DNA of 64,000 bases from Nageia nagi (lineage: Eukaryota > Pinophyta), in assembly GCA_050084985.1 (NCBI GenBank), contig JBITNC010000001.1, forward strand, positions 145,762,001 to 145,826,000, in the 5' to 3' direction. Both the position numbers and the translations under genes were made by a program. The notes under the pieces are model-generated. The model was not told the DNA's origin. It was given only the letters and a program-made list of their open reading frames with translations, and did no database searches. Positions within the stretch are counted from its first letter, which is position 1. Every line of letters starts with the position of its first letter. This document shows, in pieces, positions 24,926 through 35,331 of the stretch.

Positions 24926-27110
24926 GGGGAGAAAAAATTTAAGTTACAAATTAGATGATAGTGATTGTAATGCTAAAATTCCAATGACATATTATGAACG
25001 CTTTCCTAAAGAATGCATGGCCTTGAATAATGAATATTTATCACATCTTGGTTTGTCAAAGTGGCAAGTTGTAAATATGCAATGTAGTTTATTATTTGTT
25101 TAATACTATTGAATGAAATTTTATAAGCAAAATATTTATGTATATATAACATGATATGATTTTTCTTATTTTACATGAAAGAAAAAAATCATACAAAAAA
25201 TGAAGAGAAAAAATATGTAAGTGATGAAAAAGATAGTGCTTTCAATTCATACAAGCTAACGTTTGTGTGATCCAACAAATGTAGTTGGTGAAAAAGGTAG
25301 TTACGATGATATGTAAGCTAATATAGCACATGATGATATTCAAACTGATATACCACTTAGTGATGTGCAACCTAATATAACACATGGTAATGTGTAGCAT
25401 AATGAAATTCTTAAATAGAGTTCACTTGCATCTGATGTACCTCAGAATGCTCCTATTCCTAGTGGTTCAATAGAAGATGTATCCACTTTTGTTAAAATAA
25501 AGAAATTGAGTCAAAATTTATATAGATCTATAGAGAGGTAAGCAAGAGAAATAGTATTAGAAAAGAATAAGCCATTCATGGTTGAGGTATGATTGAGGTA
25601 TCAAGAGATGGTGAACCTATTGGGAAAAATGCTGAAAGGTGGGCCTCCAAGTTGGGTGCAAGATATAGTGTTCATTTGGATATTTGCAGGTTAATTTTTG
25701 TAGAGCAAGATCCATAACAAATGAAATATGTTATACAAAAAAACAAAATACCTTCAACACCATTAGTGAAAAAATCTCTAGGAATATTACAAGAAGAAGA
25801 TGAGACTTTTGATGAACAATTTTAGATACAATTGTATAAAATCAATCATGGAGGGAAAAAAGAGGTTAGAATCTACTCTATCTCCCATACAATGGGAGAT
25901 ATTGAAAAAAAGTATCCATTATGAAGAGTATTTGAGAAAAGTAAAAGAGAGCAAAAGAGAATGTGAGGGCTAGATATACATTTGGTCGAGGTGATTTGCA
26001 AGCCAAAATGAACAAATTTAAAGTAAGTGTATGGATTTTAAAATAGTTCAATATACATTGTGTTATTTATTTCAATTTTTTTATTCAACTGACTATGTGT
26101 TAAAATAACATTGTACTTTAGGTAGAAAATAATAATAGAGAGGCAAGTGCTGAAGATATTATCAATTATATGGTATCACTAGATCCCACTAGATCTAAGA
26201 GTAGTATGAAATGGAAATCTATTTCACAATAGAGATTTCAAAACCATATATTGAATGCCTAGTAAGAGCCATTCCAAATCATGTTAACTCAAATGTAGGC
26301 CACCAATATTTAATGATTTTTTTACATAATCTTATTGAGAAAATTTCATAGTTGACTTTCTCAATTCAGCCTATAATTGCTACATGGAATGATGATAATC
26401 CCACGAATTCAAATTAAGAGTTTTTATTGATGAGTTAAGTTTGGTTCATATTACTATATCTTTTGCATTATTAAAAGTATAATTTTATCAAGATTTATCA
26501 CTTTTAACTACATGTAGAATAATTTGATCAAAGCAACAAAAAATTAAAAACACCTTGATGCTGACAAAGATAATGCCAATATTGATAGTGATCATGAACT
26601 AGTGGAAGAGAATGTGCCACCCAATAATAGTTATGTTAAGGTAATATAATAGTTTCTAAGGAATTATATTTTACTTATGAAACTAGCAGACAATATTTGT
26701 TGATAAAGTTTGAACTAATCAAATGCGTAACAATGATCTCATAATCTTATGTTTCTGGTATGCATGCATGGTAATGATTATTTATATTTGTATCATTATC
26801 ATTTCATAACTTATTGATTTAATATGTCATTCTTTTTTCTTTATGTAGAAATGTATTGATAAACTTAAACAAGGGGATAAAGTTAAGGTATTGGATCTAT
26901 TTGATGGTGATGTTGTGGGTATTGGATGAATTCACTCTATCTTAATTATACATGGAGTCAACTTGAAACGAACAAGAGATGCAAATGCAAATATTTTAAA
27001 GGTTACAAGTAATGTACCCCTTGCTTATGAGAAAAATATAAGTGGAGCTACTCACCTAAAAGAGAAACAGGGATCCTTCACATGATGGTCACTAAAGTAT
27101 TTACAAAAAA
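24926..27110 (+). pseudogene. Transposase_24 / TNP1-like CACTA second protein, multi-exon, degenerate
   Basis: This corresponds to the TNPA/TNP1 class, which binds subterminal repeats of CACTA elements. An exon-like frame starts at ATG 24,926 (MGRKNLSYKLDDSDCNAKIP). At about 25,590-25,730 the frame reads GEPIGKNAERWASKLGARYS, then HLDICRLIFVEQDP, the Transposase_24-like stretch. PIQWEILKKSIHYEEYLRKV follows at about 25,880. After intron-like AT-rich gaps, 26,845-27,090 reads KLKQGDKVKVLDLFDGDVVG, ANILKVTSNVPLAYEKN and HLKEKQGSFT, fitting the C-terminal Transposase_23 (TNP1/EN/SPM) domain. Several stops are present. Its place just before the TGACTAA array suits this role. Confidence 0.65.
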
Positions 27111-27555
27111 TGACTGTGTAGTTGATCAACATATTTATTATGTACTAGTTGTTAGACATCATGACTCACCGCTTTATGTAGTAATTTTTTTTTATTATTT
27201 AGGGATTATAATTAGAGAGGTATTTTTGGAAGAGTTGGAAACTCTTATACAACTTTGATATTTTTCACTATATTTACATATACACTATTAGATATAATTG
27301 ACATATTATAATTTGATATTTCTATTTCTATTAAAAAAATTTAATTACACATTAGCTTTATTTATCATGATGTTGAATCAATCCTTTAATTTTAGCTTGT
27401 TGTATCTTGTTTGAATGTGTAATATTTTTATTTATTTTTATCTTTTTGGTTCAAGTTTAATATTATTCTATTTTTGCATTATAAAATTTATGGTATTTAA
27501 TAAATTATTTATTTCATGACTTTATTTATTAACAACTAATGGTAATCAATAAATA

Positions 27556-27925
27556 AAAATGACTAAATTTATGACTAATGCAATGATTACATATATGGTG
27601 AATGCAATGACTAAATATACAATTAAATTAATAACTAAATATATGATTAAATTAATGACTAAATATACAACTAAATTCATGACTAAGCATATAACTAAAT
27701 AAATAAATAAATATACAACTAAATCAACAATTAAAATAATGACTAAATCAATGACTAAATATACTACTAAATTCATGACTAAATCGATGACTAAATATAC
27801 TACTAAATTTATGACTAAATATATTAATAAATCAATGAATAAATATACTTTTAAATTCATGATTAAATTAGTGACTTAATATACTACTAAATTCATGACT
27901 AAATCAATTTCCAAATAAATGACTA
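27556..27925 (+). repeat. CACTA subterminal repeat array (TGACTAA)
   Basis: At least twelve TGACTAA words, usually inside ATGACTAAAT, occur in 370 bases with 12-40 base spacing, plus near variants. Inverted copies (TTTAGTCA at 27,932; AGTCAT at 28,000; TTAGTCAT at 28,031) come closer to the terminus. CACTA elements carry such subterminal clusters in both orientations as binding sites for their TNPA-type protein. The 104-codon minus-strand frame here is a product of the repeat and not a gene. Confidence 0.75.
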
Positions 27926-28030
27926 ACATAGTTTAGTCAAAAATTTGATCATGAGATAAATGATTGAAAATAAAATACTAATATTCTATGATAAAAAATA
28001 GTCATTTATATATACTTTTTAGTAGTTTAG

Positions 28031-28061
28031 TTAGTCATATATTGCTACTTTTGTACTAGTG
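28031..28061 (-). repeat. CACTA terminal motif (right end)
   Basis: The minus strand begins CACTAGTACAAAAGTAGCAA at 28,061, a good En/Spm-type terminus beginning CACTA. The next three plus-strand bases are TGA, the candidate target duplication. No left copy was found upstream by eye. Confidence 0.65.
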
Positions 28062-28079
28062 TGATAGTGTTCTAGAAGA

Positions 28080-30130
28080 TTGTAACCCCTCAACTTAGAA
28101 AGAATTAGAACATAATCTAGAGGAACTTGATGAGCTCCCATCCAATGCATTATAAGTACTCATAAAAGAATATCTTCCTTTCATTATTCAAACTTTATAA
28201 GAAGTTGATATCGAAGTCAAACACCTCCTAGGCTTTAACCTAGATACCAATCTCGAATATACCAAATAGAGGAAAATGATTTAACAAAATTAATATGATA
28301 TGACCTTAACCCCTTATTGAAAGGTTTCTAAGTATTTCAAACCTTTTAAAGTTCCTTTTTTACATTTTTCTATCACTAATGTTCCTCCCAAACCTCAAAT
28401 TCCTAACCAAACCCTTGGTACTCATAGAACCCTAATGATACCACTAGACCTAACATTGTTGCTCTATTACTTGATCAAAATCCTAATCAATATTTTCTAG
28501 ATCTTAGGATTTTTGTACCATAGTTATTTCCCTCATATGATAAATAATTGGAAGATAAGATTGACAAATAAGATCTACTAATTGATATCTTAGAATATGA
28601 AGAGCCTCAAAAGCCACCCATCCCTAAATCTTTCATGGATGAACTTGATCTAGCAATAGCATTTGGCATGAAAGAAAGACCAGGTTAGTTAGATGCAAAA
28701 TTCAATATATTGAAGAAAGAACTAAAGTTTTGAAGCTTAATAGGCAGTATGTGGCTACTCCACCAGAATACTAATTAGAGATGGTTAACATTCTTGTAAG
28801 AACTTTAAAGTAGTAAAAAGTTCACTATTTTGGTTTATTTATGAGTTTATCAAAGTAAATGAATATAGATATTGTGGACCATTATAACAAGTACCTCTTG
28901 ATGTTGCACTACAACAAATACTATAGTTAAAGAAATAAAATGTTTCCATCATGGCTTGTATCAACAAAGTTACATTTGGAGTTTGAAGAGGTACTGAGAA
29001 CCCCTTTCATTATCATATATGCTAGAGAAGGTATGACAAACAAATAATATTTATGATATTTGATGATCATTCTAATCCTAGAATACATTTGCAAAATTAT
29101 CACTTAGAGGTTGTTTCATTGGAAAATAATGATGATTTGTTGGCTAAGTTATTGATCCCTATTAGTTTAAAAGTTGAATCATTGTTGTGCTTTATTAATC
29201 TACCTAATGAAAGTATTACATATTTTGATGATGTTGGGAAAGGTTTTTTGGATTGATATAACTTGTTTGTATCTCAAGAACCATCTCCCTTATACATGTA
29301 CACCCTAAAAGAGAACCAATTTCAATTTATTAGCAATTTCACTATTGAGTGGCACAAAATATCTAACCAAGTTCACATTCCTACCAAAGAAAAGAAGCAT
29401 GTTCTTTTTTAAGCCTTGTTACCATCTTATAGAAGTGACTTGTCAGATTTCTTGGATTATCCATATGACAAACTAATAGATAAAATTATTAGTAAAGAAG
29501 ACCATCATAAAGCTTTCAACAAACACTTAGCCCACATGAAGTGAAATTCAATCCACAAACCTATTTTTCCTAATAAACCTAGAAAGACACATTATAATGA
29601 GCCTAAAGTTAAAATTATAGCTTGTGTTAGCTATAATGATATAGAATTTTGGAAGCCTAGCAAGTCACATAGGTAGTATAACAAGTTCCATGAGAACATT
29701 AGTGAGATATTGGATGCCTTAATAGCCATGAAACTAGTCCATTATGTGTTAAGGAAAGAGCCCCCTGAATTAAACCTCCAAGCTATCAAGCACACCTCTT
29801 TTGTAATTTTTATAGAAGAGTCGATCATGCAACAAAAGAGTGTTATCATATCAAAAATATAATCCAAGCTTTACATAATAAAGATAGATTTAAATTTCAG
29901 CATAAATTTTTTGATGAGATTTTGTAGCAGCACAAGTTTAAAGTAGTATAGGATGGATCAATACGCCCTCAAAATCAAATATTGAAGATATTAAACAATC
30001 CATTTCCATAATTCAAGATGGTAGAACTTGATATGAAGGAAAGAAGTTACAAACCAATAATGTGAGTATCCCTCAACCATAACCATAATAACAAGCTCAA
30101 CAACCATAGGTTATAGGTATGGTTCTTGAT
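28080..30130 (+). pseudogene. Ty3-type gag relic
   Basis: Gag forms the particle of LTR retrotransposons. The plus strand shows a broken gag. At 28,940-29,260 there is an open piece (MIFDDHSNPRIHLQNYHLEV). From about 29,290 YTLKENQFQFISNFTIEWHK and KEKKHVLF*ALLPSYRSDLS fit the 'K..E.f..f...W......v....k....f...L' pattern. At 29,802 FCNFYRRVDHATKEC fits the Tat-like gag knuckle FC.FH...GH.T..C with H to Y and G to D changes. No protease or polymerase follows. The next element begins at 31,488. Confidence 0.6.
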
Positions 30131-30134
30131 ATAC

Positions 30135-31482
30135 GTGGTATTTAGGCTATTGCATAAATTATTTCAATGTATTTTCTATTTTCAAATTCCTTTTTCATTG
30201 TTTTTCTCAAAATTTGTAGTTCTTAATTTTAAAATTATTATTATTGTATTCTGTTACCCAAGTGATGATGTTGGAATATAGCATCGTTGCTCCATTCTTA
30301 GTCCCATATGATCAAAATATTATCATAATGTCTTAGTTATATAACTTTCATTACAAAAATATGTATGTGCTTATTCACTTCACTTCATATTTTTGAAAAA
30401 TGTTAGCAAATATGATGAATGGGAACCTAGATTGTAAGCCTTCTTTGCCTTTCCATTTCTAGGCCTCTTTTTCTATCAATTAGGTGATATCCTAAATAAT
30501 GTTTATTTCTTGTTTCAACCTTTCCTCCTTATCCAAGCACTTATGTTGTATCCTAGTGCTATCACTCTATCATGTTTATCATTAACATGAATATTTTAAG
30601 TTTGAAAAGATTGTATATGATTGTATTGTCAAAATTAATTATTGTTAAAGTACCTTTTATTTTTTGATCTAGCTAATAACATGTTTCATGTCAATTTTGC
30701 ATAATTTTGTATACATTCATTTTGCTTAAATCTATAATGTTACAATAATATTTTTTATTTTTGTCAAAATTAGTCATAAATTTTTTATCTTATAAATAAA
30801 CATATCATTCATGCTAATAAACAAACAAATAAATATAAATCCAAAAATTCATATTTTTGTATGTATAAATATATATAAAAATAAGTCTATAAATATAGGT
30901 CTCTTATACAAACTAGTTCCCCCATGGGAACTCTAACCAATAGATGGATCATAGGTCCTACTCCTACTCTTAGATCTAGACCAACTAGTCAATGTAGTCA
31001 CCAATATCTTCCCAAATTGAATAAGTTGGCTATCCTTTACCATAATCATATCATAGATCCCCTTTAGTTCTTGGTGATGCATCACATGAGGAAGACACTA
31101 CAAAGTCTCTATTTGAACATCTTTTGCCTTAAATGTTACTTGTAGACTCACCACCTATGCTTATAATGCTTTCACCTCCTGAGTATCTAGCCCTATTTCA
31201 AAAAGGTTACAGTCAATTATTTTTTGTAATAAACCAATTGCCAAATCCTAAGAGTCTATGTATACTAGAGGTGTTTACTAGGGGAGCTATAGCTCCTTAT
31301 GAGGATGGTGAAAATGGGCTCACTAACTATGTAGATAGTAGAAGTTCAACAACATTTGTAGGCTCCTCTCTTGCTATATCCTCCTCCCTTCTCCTACCCA
31401 TATCCTTCTATTCCTCTAAATTATCTTCCTCCTCATCCTTTAAGCCTAGTGGGTAAGACCTCATCGAGTCCCACTATCATTG
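30135..31482. other. no gene recognised; flank of the LTR element
   Basis: 30.2-31.1 kb is AT-rich and stop-filled. A 107-codon plus frame at 31,133-31,456 and an overlapping one ending inside the LTR have Ser/Pro-rich ends but no known motif. They may be a relic of the retroelement into which the next element inserted. Confidence 0.4.
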
Positions 31483-31487
31483 ATATT
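31483..31487. repeat. 5-bp target site duplication, left copy (ATATT)
   Basis: ATATT directly precedes the TGTAATGAC start of the 5' LTR and is identical to 37,566-37,570 after the 3' LTR. Confidence 0.92.
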
Positions 31488-32338
31488 TGTAATGACTCTA
31501 TTTTTAAGAATATCTTGCATTTGGAATTTTCCATAAATCTTTTCTCCTACAAGTCAGATATGGTCGTTACACCTTCAGAATTAGATAGAGCATCTCATGG
31601 CATTTATTTTAAGTGGTCACATGACCCCTTTTGGACAAGAAATAAAGGAGTTATGGCTACTTGAAGTTTGCCAATCGAACCAGTCTTCCATATCGTGCCT
31701 ACACACGAAAATCCACTTAACTTAGTGGATTTTTACTTAAAAGTGCAATGTTGAATTATAATAAACTTTTATGTTATTCTAATATTATTTAAGTACTTTT
31801 ATTTGTAATAAGGCAATCAATGGCTTAGATTAGCTTAGAGGGGTCAATGTAAGATTAGGGTTGGAGTCTATATAAGGAGATGCAACACTCCATTTTGGGT
31901 ATGTTATGTGATATGAGAATTGAATATTGAAACCCTAGAGTTTCCATGAGTTGAGATTGTAGGTCTTGATCATTCCCATAGTGCATTGGAGGTGCATGGT
32001 TGGGGACTTGGCAATATCATTGAAGGTGTTATTGTCCTAAAATATCAAAAATACAAAAAGAGGCATCTGTGAATGGTTCATGGCATTTCTTTTGTGGAGG
32101 GATTCACTCAATTTGGAAAGTTTGTATCTGCATTTTTAGTTTCGTGAGGATTCCATTTGTCCATTCCAACTTTGTATTGGTTTGGAAATATTTAATATAT
32201 GATACTGGCCAATTTCTCCTCATACTAGTGTTATTTTATGAGCAATTTATGAGTTGTTTTATAGCTGCAATTTATTTCTACATTTTTATGTTGAGGGTTT
32301 GCTAGAAATAAAGAAATAAAAATAAAAGGAACATCACA
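31488..32338 (+). repeat. 5' LTR
   Basis: It starts TG and ends CA. It holds a TATA box (31,869), a perfect 10-bp hairpin (31,708-31,733) and an AATAAA near its end (32,307). It is about 95 percent identical to 36,714-37,565. The 78-codon frame at 32,069-32,305 lies wholly in the LTR and is not a gene. Confidence 0.95.
31869..31876 (+). promoter_or_regulatory. TATA box of the LTR promoter
   Basis: TATATAAG lies 382 bases into the LTR and is conserved in the 3' LTR at 37,097-37,104. Transcription would begin about 30 bases further on, giving a short R-U5. Confidence 0.7.
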
Positions 32339-32340
32339 AG

Positions 32341-32352
32341 TGGTATCAGAGC
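32341..32352 (+). other. primer binding site, initiator tRNA-Met
   Basis: TGGTATCAGAGC, the exact complement of the 3' end of plant initiator tRNA-Met, starts two bases after the LTR. It primes minus-strand DNA synthesis. Confidence 0.95.
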
Positions 32353-33355
32353 TTGGATCTTGCCAACCTGCGGTTAGATCTAACATTTTTCAAATATTTG
32401 GAGTTAATGTTTTTGCAAAAAATTTAGATCTTCAATTTTTAGCATCTGGGTGTTGAATATTTTTGGGGGATCTAATAGATCAAGGAGGTTTACATTTTAA
32501 AAGCAATTTTTCAAGGTTAAAAGGCATTTTTTAAAGAAAATCTACATTCCTAGACTAAGTCATCTAGGGTTGAGAGATAAGAATTATAGGATTGAAAGCT
32601 ATTTTCAAACATAAAAAGTCTTGATCTATTATTCTAGCTAGTCAAAAAAATTTTGCTCAAGGATTCTAGGCAGAATTGGAGTTTTGAGTAAAAAAATTTT
32701 TGCAAAATTTTCAGATCTAGCATTTTTTAGTGTTTCTCAATTATGGGTATCTCAATTTTAGAGTTTTTCAGAATTAGGGTTGCCAATTTTATAATGAAAA
32801 TATTTTGGGTATTACAGATTCTTGGTAATTTGTTTGGTTGCAGAAAGAACCCCTAATTTCGTGGGTATCAAGAAACCCTATTTTGAGGGGCCATTTGAGG
32901 CCAATTTTGGAGTTCCAGCATCAGATCTAGCATACTAAGCTAAACATCTAACCTTAAGGGGTATTTTTGAACACTTCATATGCAATTTTAAGCTTTTAGA
33001 AGGGTTTTTATAGAGGAAAAACAAGAAGGTGACATTTTTGAAGATTCAGTTAGTTGGAGGTATTTATCGGGTAGATTTGAGCACCCATTAAGCTCTACTT
33101 CTCATTGCCACCTTTAGAAAAAATGTTGAAATTTTTTTTATATGAGATCTAGCATTTCCTATGATTTTTGACCTATTTTTTAGTAATTGTACAAATAGGG
33201 GTTTGAAGGTTGATGTTTGCTAAGAGTGGATCATGGAAATATTCAGGAGAAAAGAGAATTAGTAGAAGTTGGATGCAATGATTATTTTGATGCAAAAGAT
33301 GGTGACATTAGAGGAAGCAAATAGATAAGCAATAGTGACATTAAAAAGGGTAAAC

Positions 33356-34912
33356 ATGCAACAAAATGGAACCAATGAACCTAAAAGAGAGAAAAGACAA
33401 GTGCAACAAAAAATGACCATTCCCACCTTTAATGGTCAAGATAGTTTATCAACTTTGGGAAAAATAGAGAAAGATAAAATTTTCCATAAAAAAGAAGAGC
33501 TTGAGGAGAATTATGCAAAAAATTTTGAAGTTGTTCCTACCATTGAAAAAGAGGAAAGGGGCCAAACAGAAAATTTTGAAGAAAATGCAAGTAGTGAAGA
33601 CATTTCAGCAATGAAGCATGGTTCATCTAGCATGATTGATTTCACTCAAGAGATTGGTGATAGAGATGCTACTCTCCCACTTGAGGTATGTTTGAAAGAG
33701 AATAAAAATACTTCCTTTTGTACATTTATACCTACACATGTTGAAAATGAATTCAATGAGAAACATGATGCTCATGATTTGGGAAAAGAGTTAGAGAATG
33801 TTTCAAATTTGTTTTTTGCATACTCTATGAAAAAGCTACAAAAGGGTGTTGAAGAATTTTCAGTTTGTGAAAGTTTGGAGAGAAATGGGCTAGAAATCCA
33901 AATTAAGCCCTTAAATAATTATGATCATAATGGCCTTAGTTTTCCTTGTGTGAAGAGTTTTGTGAGGGAAAGATCAATCACATTTGAGAATTATGATCAA
34001 TCTTTAAATGCATGGGATCTAGGAATTCTTTTCATATATGGTAAGAGTTCTTTTGGAGGAAAGAATCACAAACATATTCAGCCATGGTACATGTCTCATA
34101 CTCATCTCATGGGAGGAGGACAATCCTTTGACATTTCACAAATTCTGTTATGTAAAGGTAAATTTACTACAACCATAGTTCCTTCAAACAAAATGTTTAT
34201 TTTTCTCATGTGGATGCATCAACATGGTAGGAGGTGTAGAACACTTCTCAAGTGGGACATTGTAGAAGGAGATACTTTTTCATGGACATATGTGGTATCT
34301 TTTCACTTATTTTTGTGGCTTTCATGGATTTACAAATTGCTAATTCAATTTTGGTATTTGGAGTGGACTTTTGAAGTCTTATATGTGAGTAGAATGGTGC
34401 AAAATTCTCACTTTTTTGCAATCAATAAATTTGATTTAACAATCAAAAAAATTGTAGAAGAAAATGAAAACAATTGGCATATTTTTCATCATACATGTTC
34501 ACATGATACTTTTAGTCTTTTAAATAGTTGGAATAGCCAACAAAGAAGCACCATGATTGGAAAATTTGAGAGAGTTACAGTTGCAAATTTGATGAATTTT
34601 TTGAGCAGAAAAAGGACTGATTCCACACTTGATTGGGAGACTTATGTACATTTCATGTATGGTTTAAAATGTAAATGGGATAGATGGGTTGTACTTTTGG
34701 TTGAACCTTGGCATGCATTGGTTCATAATGTCATCTTGATGATTTTTTATTTCATTTTGAGAATGTGTAATAGTTCCAGATGGAAAGTTAATCATTTCAT
34801 TTACAGATTGTTGGAGTTGGAAGACATTTTGAGCAATTCATGGGTCTTAGAGAAGCACTTGGGTAGTCTTGATTGCATTTTTTCTACTTTTATACCATTC
34901 ATAGCCTTGTAA
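33356..34912 (+). CDS. ORF1 of the LTR element, unknown protein (about 518 aa)
   Basis: The frame is open for more than 1.5 kb in DNA where a stop is expected about every 14 codons, so it has been under coding constraint. The first ATG is at 33,356. Upstream in the same frame, KLDAMIILMQKMVTLEEANR is readable between stops (two TAG near 33,260 and a TAA at 33,326), so the original start was further 5'. Residues 1-60 are charged, with QQKMTIPTFNGQ, a word that recalls the IPTF.G start of the Ty3 gag core. Then follow an acidic middle, a hydrophobic aromatic-rich region at about residues 290-340 and a hydrophobic C-terminus. No zinc knuckle, protease or polymerase motif is seen. It may be a truncated gag fused to other sequence, or a captured host gene. 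The function is unknown. Confidence 0.7.
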   Translation: MQQNGTNEPKREKRQVQQKMTIPTFNGQDSLSTLGKIEKDKIFHKKEELEENYAKNFEVVPTIEKEERGQTENFEENASSEDISAMKHGSSSMIDFTQEIGDRDATLPLEVCLKENKNTSFCTFIPTHVENEFNEKHDAHDLGKELENVSNLFFAYSMKKLQKGVEEFSVCESLERNGLEIQIKPLNNYDHNGLSFPCVKSFVRERSITFENYDQSLNAWDLGILFIYGKSSFGGKNHKHIQPWYMSHTHLMGGGQSFDISQILLCKGKFTTTIVPSNKMFIFLMWMHQHGRRCRTLLKWDIVEGDTFSWTYVVSFHLFLWLSWIYKLLIQFWYLEWTFEVLYVSRMVQNSHFFAINKFDLTIKKIVEENENNWHIFHHTCSHDTFSLLNSWNSQQRSTMIGKFERVTVANLMNFLSRKRTDSTLDWETYVHFMYGLKCKWDRWVVLLVEPWHALVHNVILMIFYFILRMCNSSRWKVNHFIYRLLELEDILSNSWVLEKHLGSLDCIFSTFIPFIAL

Positions 34913-35331
34913 AGACTCTTGAGTACACTTGAAGCCTTGTACATCTTCAATTCAGGTTTGATATGGAGCACACTACATTGGAGGATTTTAAGTTGGTATT
35001 TGATCACTGACATACATAAGATGGCATACAATTTTCAGATTGCAGAACTTACAATGAAATAATTTGATTTGTGAGTTTATTTGGGCATACCAAAAGAAGG
35101 TTTTATATATACTTGTCAAATATTAGTACATCTTCCTTCATGTTTTACACTCCACTTTGCAAGATGTTTTGGACTATTCTGATGACAATTAGTGTGGCAA
35201 ACAATTTATACAAATATGATTGTACATTGCATGATTTTTTATGCAATAAGAGTTGAGACTGATATGCATGAGTTGCAAAATTGCATATGTGTTCTTTTGC
35301 TCAACTTGGATAAGGCAAAATAGAAAATTTC
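34913..35331 (+). pseudogene. broken coding stretch between ORF1 and ORF2
   Basis: The gap contains a 61-codon plus frame (35,071-35,256) in the same phase as ORF2 but in a different phase from ORF1. This suggests that one long ORF was cut by small indels and two stops, or that two ORFs were once adjacent. The 76-codon minus frame at 34,801-35,031 is antisense to it. Confidence 0.4.

Larger units (their letters stand above)
15213..28061 (+). mobile_element. decayed CACTA (En/Spm) transposon with PPR fragments inside
   Basis: In plus orientation the order is TNP2 transposase (15.2-17.6 kb), DUF4218/DUF4216-like part (17.7-18.35 kb), a Transposase_24 plus TNP1-like gene (24.9-27.1 kb), a subterminal TGACTAA array (27.56-27.93 kb) and a CACTA terminus (28,061). 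That is the canonical order of an autonomous CACTA element, with the second gene acting on the subterminal repeats. The right end is followed by TGA, a candidate 3-bp target duplication. Between the two transposase genes lie about 4.3 kb with PPR fragments, all on the minus strand. The left terminus was not found, so 15,213 is only the first recognisable coding base. It could also be two CACTA remnants side by side. Confidence 0.65.

Noticed and set aside
27546-27860. 104-codon minus-strand ORF with repeated Leu-Val-Ile pattern (membrane-like)
   Set aside because: It is the translation of the TGACTAAAT tandem sites of the CACTA subterminal region, so its regular hydrophobic pattern comes from the repeat.
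32069-32305. 78-codon ORF
   Set aside because: Lies wholly inside the 5' LTR; the 3' LTR carries the same sequence with substitutions. No sign of a separate gene.
34801-35031. 76-codon minus ORF
   Set aside because: Overlaps the end of ORF1 of the LTR element in antisense; no independent support.
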